64,000 nt of DNA from JBCCCJ01 sp039029315 (GCA_039029315.1 JBCCGK010000018.1:62001-126000); one strand, 5' to 3'. Positions 52,555 to 61,460 are shown, numbered from the stretch's first letter. The notes: a model not told the origin generated them from the letters alone. Numbers and translations are program-made.

Positions 52555-52824
52555 ATGTCCAAAAAGTCGATCATAGCCAGACAAGCCAAGCGAGAGCGTC
52601 TTGTAGAGCGATATGCTGCGAAGCGTCAAGCGCTCAAAGAGGCAGGAGACTATCAGGGACTTGCTTTGCTCCCCAGAAACTCTTCTCCCGTAAGATTACA
52701 CAATCGCTGCATGTTGACGGGAAGACCACGTGGATACATCAGAAGATTTGGGATTTCTCGAATTAAGTTTAGAGAATTGGCCCTTCAAGGCAAAATTCCA
52801 GGAGTAAAGAAAACGAGTTGGTAA
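52555..52824 (+). CDS. rpsN: 30S ribosomal protein S14, zinc-free type
   Basis: 89 residues. RLHNRCMLTGRPRGYIRRFGISRIKFRELALQGKIPGVKKTSW matches; only one Cys of the zinc-ribbon set is present, so this is the long zinc-independent form. Confidence 0.97.
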   Translation: MSKKSIIARQAKRERLVERYAAKRQALKEAGDYQGLALLPRNSSPVRLHNRCMLTGRPRGYIRRFGISRIKFRELALQGKIPGVKKTSW

Positions 52825-52825
52825 T

Positions 52826-53224
52826 ATGAATACGGACCCGATAGCAGATTATCTGACTAGAATCAGAAACGCACAGGCCGCTGGACATAAAGTGGTCGAC
52901 ATCCCAGCCTCAAAATTGAAGCTGGAGATTACGAAAGTACTAGAAGATCAAGGGTATATCCGCAAACATAAAATGGTGGATGCCGGACCGCAAGGAACAC
53001 TCAAGATCGCTTTGAAATATGACAGGCTGACCAAAAAGCCCGCCATTTCAAAATTGATCCGAATCAGCAAACCTGGACTGCGGAAATATGCCAAAGTGAA
53101 ATCAATGCCTCGTGTACTAAACGGATTGGGAATCGCCATTCTGTCTACGCCAAGTGGCGTAATGACAGCAAAGAATGCCCGAACCCAAAATGTTGGAGGT
53201 GAAGTTTTGTGTTACGTTTACTAA
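52826..53224 (+). CDS. rpsH: 30S ribosomal protein S8
   Basis: 132 residues, starting 1 bp after rpsN stop. MNTDPIADYLTRIRNAQAAGH, ISKPGLRKYAKVKSMPRVLNGLGIAILSTPSGVMT and NVGGEVLCYVY match the family. Confidence 0.98.
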   Translation: MNTDPIADYLTRIRNAQAAGHKVVDIPASKLKLEITKVLEDQGYIRKHKMVDAGPQGTLKIALKYDRLTKKPAISKLIRISKPGLRKYAKVKSMPRVLNGLGIAILSTPSGVMTAKNARTQNVGGEVLCYVY

Positions 53225-53235
53225 GCGAATAAGCT

Positions 53236-53787
53236 ATGTCAAGAATTGGTACACTACCGATCACATTGCCTGCCAAAGTGGAAATTTCAGTGGATAAATC
53301 CAATGTTGTTACCGTCAAAGGGCCAAAAGGTGAACTGAAACAAAAGGTAGATCCTGATCTAACAGTAGAAATAGACGGGAATACATTGAAAATCACCCGA
53401 CCCACTGATCAGAAAAGACATCGGGCAGCTCACGGCTTGTACCGATCTCTGATCAACAATATGGTGATCGGCGTATCTCAAGGATATGAGAAGAACATGG
53501 AGGTAGTCGGGGTTGGTTATAAAGCAGAAGCCAAAGGCAATCTGTTGGAATTGTCTCTCGGGTTTTCTCACCCGATTGTGTTTGCCCTTCCTCCAGAGAT
53601 TTCTGTTGAAACAGAGACGAAACGAGGAGTGCCACCTAAGATAATGCTCAAAGGAATAGACAAGCAGTTGATAGGTCAGATTGCAGCGAAAATCCGATCC
53701 TTTAGACCACCAGAGCCCTACAAAGGAAAGGGAATTCGATTTGAAGGAGAGGAAATCAGAAGAAAAGCTGGAAAAGCCGCTGGTTAA
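53236..53787 (+). CDS. rplF: 50S ribosomal protein L6
   Basis: 183 residues. MSRIGTLPITLPAKVEI, VKGPKGEL, VGVGYKAEAKGNLLELSLGFSHPI and RSFRPPEPYKGKGIRFEGEEIRRKAGKAAG are diagnostic. Confidence 0.98.
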   Translation: MSRIGTLPITLPAKVEISVDKSNVVTVKGPKGELKQKVDPDLTVEIDGNTLKITRPTDQKRHRAAHGLYRSLINNMVIGVSQGYEKNMEVVGVGYKAEAKGNLLELSLGFSHPIVFALPPEISVETETKRGVPPKIMLKGIDKQLIGQIAAKIRSFRPPEPYKGKGIRFEGEEIRRKAGKAAG

Positions 53788-53800
53788 TAAATGAAATTTT

Positions 53801-53821
53801 AGGAGGGATCAATTACCTCCT
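53801..53821. promoter_or_regulatory. AGGAGG/CCTCCT hairpin upstream of rplR
   Basis: AGGAGG (53801-53806) pairs with CCTCCT (53816-53821) across a 9-nt loop in the 49-bp gap before rplR. A perfect Shine-Dalgarno sequence is rare in Bacteroidota and here it is 30 nt from the ATG and buried in the stem, so a structural or regulatory role is more likely than initiation. Confidence 0.4.
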
Positions 53822-53836
53822 CATAAATGGAGAACT

Positions 53837-54199
53837 ATGGGAAGTACTTCAAAAAAAGTGTTGCGACGCAACCGAATTAAGAGAAGACTCCGAGGGAGAA
53901 TCAGAGGGACCTCCGAAAAACCTCGTCTGTCTGTCTTCAGAAGTAACAAAGAAATCTATGCCCAAATCATCAATGATGAGAACGGTAATACGGTAGCAAG
54001 TTGTTCTTCTCGAAGAAAAGAGTTAAATTTGCAGCCGCTTTCTAAGACAGAACAGAGCAAGGCTGTAGGAGCAAAAATCGCCGAATTGGCGAAAGCTGCA
54101 GGAGTTGAAACTGTCATTTTTGATCGTAACGGCTACAAATATCACGGTAGAGTAAAAGCATTGGCAGAAGGTGCGCGGGAAGGCGGCCTACAATTCTAA
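53837..54199 (+). CDS. rplR: 50S ribosomal protein L18
   Basis: 120 residues. RIKRRLRGRIRGTSEKPRLSVFRSNKEIYAQIIND and VIFDRNGYKYHGRVKALAEGAREGGLQF match L18, a 5S rRNA binder. Confidence 0.98.
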   Translation: MGSTSKKVLRRNRIKRRLRGRIRGTSEKPRLSVFRSNKEIYAQIINDENGNTVASCSSRRKELNLQPLSKTEQSKAVGAKIAELAKAAGVETVIFDRNGYKYHGRVKALAEGAREGGLQF

Positions 54200-54206
54200 C
54201 ATTCTT

Positions 54207-54728
54207 ATGAATATACCCAACGAGTTAAGAGTCAAGAACGATGGCAATGCCGAACTTCAAGAGAAGGTCGTCAAAATCAAGCGTGTTGCCAAAGTGGTAA
54301 AAGGTGGCCGTCGATTCAGCTTCAGTGCAATCGTAGTTGTGGGGGATGGAAAAGGAATTGTTGGATTTGGTCTTGGTAAAGCAAATGAGGTAACCGATGC
54401 CATTTCAAAAGGAGTGGATGACGCCAAGAAAAATTTGCTGAAGGTTGGTGTGTTGAAAGGAACTGTGCCACACGAAAGTTTCACCAAATACGGTGCAGCA
54501 AAAGTGCTTCTGCGTCCAGCAGCTCCTGGTACAGGAGTATTGGCAGGAGGAGCGATGCGTGCAGTATTGGAAGCCGCTGGTGTCAAGGACGTAATCGGCA
54601 AAAGCCTTGGATCTTCCAATCCTCATAACGTAATTAAGGCTACCGTGAAAGCACTCGCAGAAATGAGACTGCCTCACAATGTAGCTGTTGAAAGAGGAAT
54701 ATCATTGAGTAAAGTGTTCAATGGGTAA
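54207..54728 (+). CDS. rpsE: 30S ribosomal protein S5
   Basis: 173 residues from the ATG at 54207; an upstream in-frame ATG lies inside rplR. KIKRVAKVVKGGRRFSFSAIVVVGDGKGIVGFGLGKANEV and AAPGTGVLAGGAMRAVLEAAGVKDVIGKSLGSSNPHN are diagnostic. Confidence 0.97.
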   Translation: MNIPNELRVKNDGNAELQEKVVKIKRVAKVVKGGRRFSFSAIVVVGDGKGIVGFGLGKANEVTDAISKGVDDAKKNLLKVGVLKGTVPHESFTKYGAAKVLLRPAAPGTGVLAGGAMRAVLEAAGVKDVIGKSLGSSNPHNVIKATVKALAEMRLPHNVAVERGISLSKVFNG

Positions 54729-54748
54729 CATATAAAGTAGAGTGTGCT

Positions 54749-54934
54749 ATGTATCCGAAAGTAAAAATTACCCAAACGAAAAGTACCATTAATCGACCCA
54801 AAGATCAGAAAGCAACCATTGTCGCTTTGGGACTGGGCAAAATTAATCGTACAGTCGAAAAAGAATGCACTCCTCAAATTTTGGGGATGATCAAGAAAGT
54901 GAGCCACCTCGTTAAACTGGAAGAGACTGAATAA
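54749..54934 (+). CDS. rpmD: 50S ribosomal protein L30
   Basis: 61 residues. KVKITQTKSTINRPKDQKATIVALGLGKINRTVEKECTPQILGMIKKVSHLVKLEE is the short bacterial L30 pattern. Confidence 0.97.
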   Translation: MYPKVKITQTKSTINRPKDQKATIVALGLGKINRTVEKECTPQILGMIKKVSHLVKLEETE

Positions 54935-54936
54935 TT

Positions 54937-55386
54937 ATGAAATTGCATACACTGAAACCGGCGGAAGGATCAACCAAAACCCGCAAGCGCATTGGGCGTG
55001 GCCAAGGGACCGGGCGAGGTGGAACCTCAACCAAAGGTCATAAAGGCCAAAAGTCCAGAAGTGGCTACAACTATCGGGCATGGTTTGAAGGTGGACAAAT
55101 GCCACTTCAAAGACGAATTCCTAAATTCGGTTTCAAAAATAGAAATCGTGTAGAATACAAGGTCGTCAACCTGGATAGAATTCAGCAACTTATTGACGCA
55201 AATCCAGGAGAAGAAATCAACCATGAATTCCTGATTCAACACGGGATCATATCCTCAGCCAAACAACTTGTAAAAGTACTCGGAAGAGGAGAATTGACAG
55301 CGAGAGTAGATGTAAAAGTGAACAAATTTAGCACGAGCGCAAAAGCTGCCATTGAGGCTGCGGGTGGGACTGCTACTGAAGTATAA
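54937..55386 (+). CDS. rplO: 50S ribosomal protein L15
   Basis: 149 residues. MKLHTLKPAEGSTKTRKRIGRGQGTGRGGTSTKGHKGQKSRSG and FEGGQMPLQRRIPKFGFKN are diagnostic. Located 2 bp after rpmD and 5 bp before secY. Confidence 0.98.
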   Translation: MKLHTLKPAEGSTKTRKRIGRGQGTGRGGTSTKGHKGQKSRSGYNYRAWFEGGQMPLQRRIPKFGFKNRNRVEYKVVNLDRIQQLIDANPGEEINHEFLIQHGIISSAKQLVKVLGRGELTARVDVKVNKFSTSAKAAIEAAGGTATEV

Positions 55387-55391
55387 CGTCG

Positions 55392-56744
55392 ATGAAAGAT
55401 CTGATCCAGACCTTACGTAACATTTTCAAAATTCCGGAACTCAAGGACCGGATTTTGTATACGTTGATGCTCCTAGCGGTATATCGTTTGGGGACATTTG
55501 TCATTTTGCCTGGGATCGATTCTGCTATTCTGCAATCCAGCTTTGGAAATGCAGGAGCAGGCGGAAATCTCCTGGACTTGTTCAATGTCTTCCTTGGAGG
55601 GGCCTTTGCCCGGGGATCGATTCTCGCCCTGGGAATTATGCCGTACATCTCGGCTTCGATTGTTGTGCAGTTGTTAGGAGCTGTCTTGCCTTCTATTCAA
55701 AAACTTCGAACCGAAGGCGAAAGTGGGCAACGTAAGATGAACCAGATTACCAGATACCTTACTGTTCTGATCACCCTGGGACAGGCTGCAAGTTATGTCG
55801 TTTATTTGGTTGGATCTTATCCCAATGCTATTCCAACAGAAGGAACCCCGGAATATAATTTCTTTGTTGTAACCAGTGTTGTCATCTTGACTGCCGGAAC
55901 AATGTTCCTGGTCTGGTTGGGCGAAAGAATTACAGATAATGGAATTGGAAATGGAGTATCTCTCCTGATCATGATTGGAATTATCTCCGGTTTCCCCGCA
56001 GCGATCATTCAGGAAGCTCGATCCTCCCTGCCTATGGTTTTCTTTATCGAAATATTAGCGCTGGGGGTCGTTACGATGGCGGTTGTAGCCTTGACGCAGG
56101 CAACACGAAAGATTCCGGTAAACTATGCCAGACAGAGTATGGGCAACCGAATCGGCCAACTGGGACGTGGAAATGCTGCCAGACAATATATTCCTCTGAA
56201 AGTGAATTCTGCAGGTGTAATGCCGATCATTTTTGCACAGGCAATTATGTTCCTGCCTACTACTCTGATTCAATTGTCTGGAGCGGAAAGTTTGACAGGA
56301 CTGATGACTGTGCTTGGAGATTTTACCAGCTTCTGGTATAATTTCATCTTCTTTTTCATGATCATCATCTTCACCTACTTCTATACAGCGATTACGGTGA
56401 ACCCGAATGAAATCGCTGATCAGCTGAAGCGAAATGGAGGCTTTATTCCTGGAATTAAACCTGGTAAACGGACTGCGAATTATATAGATACGATTCTTTC
56501 AAGAATCACGCTTCCTGGTTCGATCTTCCTGGCGATTGTCTCGATTTTTCCTGCGATTGCCATTGTTCTTGGTTCGTCTTCTGGATTTGCACAATTTTTC
56601 GGAGGAACAACCCTGCTTATCATGATTGGCGTGACGTTGGATACATTGCAGCAAATAGAAAGCTACTTGCTAATGCGACACTATGATGGTCTGATGCAAT
56701 CAGGTCGTGTCAAAGGTCGCAAAAGAAGTGGCTTAGCAGTATAA
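55392..56744 (+). CDS. secY: preprotein translocase subunit SecY
   Basis: 450 residues, about ten membrane segments. The plug region GGNLLDLFNVFLGGAFARGSILALGIMPYISASIVVQLL and the loop GYFTAIT-type TYFYTAITVNPNEIADQLKRNGGFIPGIKPG are intact. It is the core channel of the general secretory pathway in the inner membrane. adk, usual here in proteobacteria and firmicutes, is absent. Confidence 0.98.
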   Translation: MKDLIQTLRNIFKIPELKDRILYTLMLLAVYRLGTFVILPGIDSAILQSSFGNAGAGGNLLDLFNVFLGGAFARGSILALGIMPYISASIVVQLLGAVLPSIQKLRTEGESGQRKMNQITRYLTVLITLGQAASYVVYLVGSYPNAIPTEGTPEYNFFVVTSVVILTAGTMFLVWLGERITDNGIGNGVSLLIMIGIISGFPAAIIQEARSSLPMVFFIEILALGVVTMAVVALTQATRKIPVNYARQSMGNRIGQLGRGNAARQYIPLKVNSAGVMPIIFAQAIMFLPTTLIQLSGAESLTGLMTVLGDFTSFWYNFIFFFMIIIFTYFYTAITVNPNEIADQLKRNGGFIPGIKPGKRTANYIDTILSRITLPGSIFLAIVSIFPAIAIVLGSSSGFAQFFGGTTLLIMIGVTLDTLQQIESYLLMRHYDGLMQSGRVKGRKRSGLAV

Positions 56745-56747
56745 ATT

Positions 56748-57542
56748 ATGAGTGAACAAGCCATCACTTATAAAACACAAGATGAGGTCGAACTCATCCG
56801 TCAAAGTTCTTTACTTGTTGGCAAAACCTTGGGGGAGATTAGTAAAATAGTCGAACCAGGTGTTAGCACATTGAAACTGGATCGCCTCGCAGAGGAATTC
56901 ATTCGAGACCACGGAGCTGTACCTGCATTTAAGGATTATAGCCCAAGTTTTGGAGATTCTCCTTTTCCTTACAGCTTGTGTACTTCTATCAATGAAGAAG
57001 TTGTACATGGAATGCCATCCAGAGATCGTGTGTTAATGGATGGAGATATCATCTCGATTGATTGTGGTGTCCTTCTCAATGGATACTATGGCGATTCTGC
57101 TTATACCTTTGCTGTTGGAGACATTTCTTCCAAAAAGCGCCGCTTGATGGAGGTAACCAAAGAAGCATTGTACAAGGGAATCGAGAAAGCCGTAGCAGGG
57201 AATCGTATGGGAGAAGTATCGAATGCGATTCAGAAATATGCAGAGAGTTACGGATATAGCATTGTGAGGGAGATGGTTGGACATGGACTTGGGCAACAAT
57301 TGCACGAGCCACCTGAAGTTCCGAACTACGGGAAAAGAAGGTCTGGAGAAAAATTGAAAGAAGGAATGGTGCTGGCAATTGAACCAATGATCAATCAGGG
57401 GAGAAGGCATATCAAGGTAGCTTCAGACGGATGGACAGTCTACGCGACTGACCGTAAGCCATCGGCACACTATGAACATAGTGTGGTCATCAGAAAAGGG
57501 AAAGCTGAAATTCTTACGACTTTTGAGTATATCGAAAACTAA
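56748..57542 (+). CDS. map: methionine aminopeptidase type I
   Basis: 264 residues. Metal ligands appear in DGDIISIDCGVLLNGYYGDSAYTF (two Asp), GHGLGQQLHEPPEVPNYG (His), MVLAIEPMI (Glu) and EHSVVIRKG-type end (Glu). Removes the N-terminal Met from nascent proteins. Three bp after secY. Confidence 0.97.
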   Translation: MSEQAITYKTQDEVELIRQSSLLVGKTLGEISKIVEPGVSTLKLDRLAEEFIRDHGAVPAFKDYSPSFGDSPFPYSLCTSINEEVVHGMPSRDRVLMDGDIISIDCGVLLNGYYGDSAYTFAVGDISSKKRRLMEVTKEALYKGIEKAVAGNRMGEVSNAIQKYAESYGYSIVREMVGHGLGQQLHEPPEVPNYGKRRSGEKLKEGMVLAIEPMINQGRRHIKVASDGWTVYATDRKPSAHYEHSVVIRKGKAEILTTFEYIEN

Positions 57543-57554
57543 ATCTTAAACGTT

Positions 57555-57773
57555 TTGGCCAAACAAAGTCCAATCAAAGTTGATGGAGAAGTCTTGGAAG
57601 CTCTCCCTAATGCGACCTTCAGGGTCAAATTGCCTAATGGGCACCAACTGTTAGCGCATATCGCAGGAAAGATGCGAATGCACTATATCAAAATTCTCCC
57701 AGGAGATAAAGTTGCCATTGAGCTGACTCCTTATGATTTGACGAAGGGACGAATCGTTTATCGATACAAATGA
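57555..57773 (+). CDS. infA: translation initiation factor IF-1
   Basis: 72 residues starting at TTG (MAKQSPIKVDGEVLEAL); no ATG fits the family N-terminus. The OB fold with LPNATFRVKLPNGHQLLAHIAGKMRMHYIKILPGDKVAIELTPYDLTKGRIVYR is complete. Confidence 0.97.
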   Translation: MAKQSPIKVDGEVLEALPNATFRVKLPNGHQLLAHIAGKMRMHYIKILPGDKVAIELTPYDLTKGRIVYRYK

Positions 57774-57818
57774 TACATATTTGAAAGGAAGAATGACCTT
57801 TCTGAAAATAGAGATGAT

Positions 57819-57934
57819 ATGAAAACTAGAGCATCTGTAAAAAAACGCACATCAGATTGCAAGATCGTTCGAAGAAAAGGACGGATCTATGTAATCAATA
57901 AGAAGAACCCACGCTGTAAGCAGCGTCAAGGCTA
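57819..57934 (+). pseudogene. rpmJ: 50S ribosomal protein L36, frameshifted in this sequence
   Basis: The first seven codons after the ATG at 57819 read MKTRASV, the L36 start. A run of six A at 57839-57844 then throws the frame off. With one extra A the rest reads KKRTSDCKIVRRKGRIYVIN and NKKNPRCKQRQG, a complete 38-residue L36 ending at TAG 57932-57934. As written the frame stops after 24 codons, and the downstream frame has a stop (TAG 57827-57829) and no start. It sits at its usual place between infA and rpsM, so a one-base sequencing or assembly error in the homopolymer is likelier than true loss. Confidence 0.85.
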
Positions 57935-57959
57935 GAATAGAACGAAAATCGCTTAGCAA

Positions 57960-58337
57960 ATGGCACGAATTTCAGGGGTAGATTTACCAAAAAACAAGCG
58001 CGGCGTCATTGGCCTTACATACATATTTGGTCTTGGACGTACTTCAGCAGCAGAAATCCTTGATAAATCAGGGATTAGTCATGACAAAAAAGTCAAAGAC
58101 TGGACGGATGCTGATATTGTAACGATCCGCCGAGTTATCAGTGATGATTACAAAGTGGAAGGAGCACTTCGAAGTGAGATTCAATTGAATATCAAACGAT
58201 TGATGGATATTGGATGCTATCGAGGACTCAGACATAGAAAAGGACTTCCTTTGCGAGGCCAAAGGACCCGAACCAATGCACGTACCCGTAAGGGCCGCCG
58301 CAAAACTGTTGCAGGTAAGAAGAAAGCACCGAAATAG
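57960..58337 (+). CDS. rpsM: 30S ribosomal protein S13
   Basis: 125 residues. MARISGVDLPKNKRGVIGLTYIFGLGRTSAAEIL and YRGLRHRKGLPLRGQRTRTNARTRKGRRKTVAGKKK are diagnostic. Start of the alpha block. Confidence 0.98.
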   Translation: MARISGVDLPKNKRGVIGLTYIFGLGRTSAAEILDKSGISHDKKVKDWTDADIVTIRRVISDDYKVEGALRSEIQLNIKRLMDIGCYRGLRHRKGLPLRGQRTRTNARTRKGRRKTVAGKKKAPK

Positions 58338-58353
58338 ACTATAAGATTGATCC

Positions 58354-58743
58354 ATGGCAAAATCGAAGGCATCGAAACCCAAACGAAAAAAGAAGGTGGA
58401 ACCTCGTGGACAGGTTCACATCAGTTCTTCTTTCAACAATATCATCATCACATTCACTGATCTTTCCGGCAATGCTATTTCCTGGTCTGCTGCTGGGAAG
58501 ATGGGATTCAGAGGATCTAAGAAAAACACTCCTTATGCTGCGCAGGTTGCAGCTACCGATTGTGCCAAGAAGGCATATGATATGGGACTACGTGAAGTCG
58601 TGGTGTTTGTGAAAGGAACTGGCTCAGGGCGTGAAGCAGCAATCAGAGCTGTCAGTGCCGCGGGAATCGATGTAACCATCATCCAGGACATCACACCTCT
58701 CCCACATAATGGGTGTCGTCCTCCAAAACGTCGAAGAGTTTAA
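58354..58743 (+). CDS. rpsK: 30S ribosomal protein S11
   Basis: 129 residues. GQVHISSSFNNIIITFTDLSGNAISWSAAGKMGFRGSKKNTPYAAQ and DITPLPHNGCRPPKRRRV match S11. Confidence 0.98.
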   Translation: MAKSKASKPKRKKKVEPRGQVHISSSFNNIIITFTDLSGNAISWSAAGKMGFRGSKKNTPYAAQVAATDCAKKAYDMGLREVVVFVKGTGSGREAAIRAVSAAGIDVTIIQDITPLPHNGCRPPKRRRV

Positions 58744-58764
58744 GTATTAAATCGAGTACCATTC

Positions 58765-59361
58765 ATGGCACGATATAAAGGTCCAAAAGGAAAGATAGCA
58801 AGAAGGTTCAAAGAGCCCATCTTTGGCCCTAGTAAAGCACTCGACCGAAGAAAGTTCGGTCCTGGGCAGCACGGACGATCTCGAAAAAAGGTCTCCGACT
58901 ACCAGGTGCAGTTGACAGAAAAACAAAAAGCGAAATACACCTATGGTCTTTTAGAAAAGCAGTTTCGAAATACCTTCGACAAAGCTGCAAGAAGAAAAGG
59001 CGTAACCGGGGAAGTATTTCTGCAATTGCTTGAGTCTCGTCTTGATAATATGGTCTTCCGCATGGGGTTTGCGCCTACTCGTAGAGCCGCACGCCAACTG
59101 GTGAATCACAAGCATATCATGCTCAATGGTGTGGTAACCAATATCCCTTCAGCCCTGCTGAAGCCTGGAGACCAGATCAGTGTGAGAGAAAAGAGTCGAA
59201 GTCTTGCTGTTATCAATGAAAGCATTGGACGTGCTTCTCGATACAATTGGCTGGATGTCAAAGGAGAAACTCATGTAGGAGTATTCTTGAACTATCCCAA
59301 CCGAGAAGAGATCCCTGAGAATATTAATGAGCAGTTGATCGTAGAATTGTATTCAAAATAA
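58765..59361 (+). CDS. rpsD: 30S ribosomal protein S4
   Basis: 198 residues. MARYKGPKGKIARRFKEPIFGP and the S4 RNA-binding domain LESRLDNMVFRMGFAPTRRAARQLVNHKHIMLNG are intact. A primary 16S binder and often autoregulator of the alpha operon. Confidence 0.98.
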   Translation: MARYKGPKGKIARRFKEPIFGPSKALDRRKFGPGQHGRSRKKVSDYQVQLTEKQKAKYTYGLLEKQFRNTFDKAARRKGVTGEVFLQLLESRLDNMVFRMGFAPTRRAARQLVNHKHIMLNGVVTNIPSALLKPGDQISVREKSRSLAVINESIGRASRYNWLDVKGETHVGVFLNYPNREEIPENINEQLIVELYSK

Positions 59362-59383
59362 TCAGAATAAGCAAAAACACTAT

Positions 59384-60370
59384 ATGGCACTTCTTAATTT
59401 CCAAATGCCCGAGAAGATTGTTCTTGAGAAGGAAAATGATTTCTATGGTAGATTCCTGTTGCGGCCATTAGAGAGAGGATATGGAATTACTGTAGGAAAT
59501 GCGTTGCGTCGGGTTTTGCTTTCCTCATTGGAGGGCTTTGCTATTACCTCAGTCAAAATCCCCGGGGTAGATCATGAGTTTTCTGTTGTGCCTGGCGTTG
59601 TTGAAGATGTTACTGAAGTTATCCTGAACCTGAAAGGTGTACGATTTAAGAAAGTAACAGATGGAGACCCAAAGATATTTGTCTCTGTGAGGGGAAAGGA
59701 AGTATTTACAGCAGGTGATATTGCTGATCATTCATCTTCCTATGAGATCACCAATCCAGATCATGTGATTGCTCATCTGGATCCCAAGACCCAATTTGAT
59801 ATTGAGTTGACCATCGGAAAAGGACGTGGATATGTACCTGCTGAAGAAAATAAGGTACCTAATGCCATGATTGGTGAGATTGCCATTGACTCGATTTTTA
59901 CGCCAATCAAAAACGTTCGCTATTTGGTAGATGACTATCGAATTGAGCAAAAGACCGACTATGAACAATTGGAGATAGATGTCCAAACAGATGGGACTAT
60001 CGATGCGGAATCTGCTTTGAAAGAAGCAGCGAATATTTTGCTCCGCCACCTGATGTTGTTCTCCGATGAGAAAATTACCTTGCAATCAGACGAGCCAGAG
60101 AAGAAGGATGAGGTAGATGAGAACTATCTCCAGATGAGAAAACTGCTGAAGACTCCTTTGTCAGAACTGGATTTGTCGGTTCGAGCTTACAACTGTCTGA
60201 AGGCAGCGGATATTAAAACATTGGGAGATCTTGTCAGCTATAACATTGCAGATCTGCTCAAATTCAGAAACTTTGGTAAGAAGTCATTGACAGAACTGGA
60301 AGAGTTAGTAGCAGATAAGAACCTGAGCTTCGGCATGGATGTCGTTAAGTTCAAGCTAGAAGAAGACTAA
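59384..60370 (+). CDS. rpoA: DNA-directed RNA polymerase subunit alpha
   Basis: 328 residues. N-terminal dimerisation part (FLLRPLERGYGITVGNALRRVLLSSLEG) and C-terminal domain LKTPLSELDLSVRAYNCLKAADIKTLGDLVSYNIADLLKFRNFGKKSLTELEEL that touches DNA and activators. Full length. Confidence 0.98.
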   Translation: MALLNFQMPEKIVLEKENDFYGRFLLRPLERGYGITVGNALRRVLLSSLEGFAITSVKIPGVDHEFSVVPGVVEDVTEVILNLKGVRFKKVTDGDPKIFVSVRGKEVFTAGDIADHSSSYEITNPDHVIAHLDPKTQFDIELTIGKGRGYVPAEENKVPNAMIGEIAIDSIFTPIKNVRYLVDDYRIEQKTDYEQLEIDVQTDGTIDAESALKEAANILLRHLMLFSDEKITLQSDEPEKKDEVDENYLQMRKLLKTPLSELDLSVRAYNCLKAADIKTLGDLVSYNIADLLKFRNFGKKSLTELEELVADKNLSFGMDVVKFKLEED

Positions 60371-60453
60371 TCAAATTTATTACATAAGCCTCATTGCCCA
60401 AAGGATTATGACCCCGAAAGGGAATGCCTTTGGCAAGGACAATAACTTTAACA

Positions 60454-61170
60454 ATGAGACACGGAAAAAAGGTGAACCACCTTGGGCGTAAGTCTGCCCA
60501 TAGAAAAGCCATGTTGGCCAATATGGCGATCTCTTTGATCGAACATAAACGAATCAAAACCACTCTTGCCAAAGCAAAAGCTTTGCGTGTATATGTCGAA
60601 CCCTTGATTACCAAATCCAAGACAGACACAACACATTCACGGCGAGTAGTGTTTTCCTATCTTCAAAACAAAGAAGCCATCAAGGAATTGTTCGGCGAGA
60701 TCTCAGAGACTGTAGCTTCCCGGCCCGGTGGCTATACCAGAATCCTCAAATTGGGACCACGATCTGGAGACAATGCCGAAATGGCCTTGATCGAATTGGT
60801 CGATTTCAATGAATTTGATGCTGGAAAAGCTGAATCTGGAAGAAAGAAAAAGCGTCGTAGAAGAGGAAAAGGAAACAAAAAAGCCGCCAAAGTCGCTGCT
60901 GCTGTTGTTGAGGAGGTAAAAGAAACAGCTGAAGATGTGAAGGACTTTGTTGAGGATGCTGTGGACAAAGTAGAAGATGTGGTCGAAGACGTCGTGGATA
61001 AAGTTGAGGATGTAGTAGAAGATGTTGCGGATAAGGTAGAAGATGTCGTAGAGGATGTCAAAGACAAAGTAGAAGACTTTGTTGAAGACGTGAAGGAGAA
61101 AGTAGAGGATCTCCTGGATGGGGATGACGACAAGGACGATGATGATGATAAAGAAGAGAAAGAAGACTAA
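60454..61170 (+). CDS. rplQ: 50S ribosomal protein L17 with long acidic repeat tail
   Basis: 238 residues from the ATG at 60454 (MRHGKKVNHLGRKSAHRKAMLANMA); the ATG 30 bp earlier lacks family support. Residues about 1-125 are normal L17, ending in a basic KKKRRRRGKGNKK stretch. Residues about 150-238 are an extension built from 11-residue units such as VEDVVEDVVDK and VEDVVEDVADK, followed by an Asp/Lys/Glu-rich end. The repeats should form an amphipathic, negatively charged helix. Usual L17 length is about 120-160 residues, so the tail is unusual. Confidence 0.95.
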   Translation: MRHGKKVNHLGRKSAHRKAMLANMAISLIEHKRIKTTLAKAKALRVYVEPLITKSKTDTTHSRRVVFSYLQNKEAIKELFGEISETVASRPGGYTRILKLGPRSGDNAEMALIELVDFNEFDAGKAESGRKKKRRRRGKGNKKAAKVAAAVVEEVKETAEDVKDFVEDAVDKVEDVVEDVVDKVEDVVEDVADKVEDVVEDVKDKVEDFVEDVKEKVEDLLDGDDDKDDDDDKEEKED

Positions 61171-61200
61171 CTAACTCTTACTCTTAACAAGAATAACTCC

Positions 61201-61239
61201 AACGCCTGCTGTGAAACAGTGGGCGTTCGTTTGTTTTAT
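61201..61239 (+). terminator. terminator of the ribosomal cluster
   Basis: AACGCCTGCTGT (61201-61212) pairs with ACAGTGGGCGTT (61216-61227) with a GAA loop and internal mismatches, followed by a T-rich run to 61239. Confidence 0.8.
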
Positions 61240-61460
61240 AGAAGAGCCAACAGGAGTCAGGAAAGGAAGTCTCCAGAATAACAACCTGCTGATCTGGAGG
61301 GAGCACCTCGACAGGATGAGTCATAAGAAATCTTCCATTTCATATATGTGCCTGGACAAAATTCAAAATCAGCCACAATGAGAGTGTGCCTGATTGATTC
61401 ATTGTCATTGATTGATGACCAAGAATGATGTCCCCAGCCACTACTCGAAAAGTACAGGGG

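Noticed and set aside
60424..60453. earlier rplQ start at 60424
   Set aside because: The ATG at 60454 gives the family start MRHGKKVNHLGRK.
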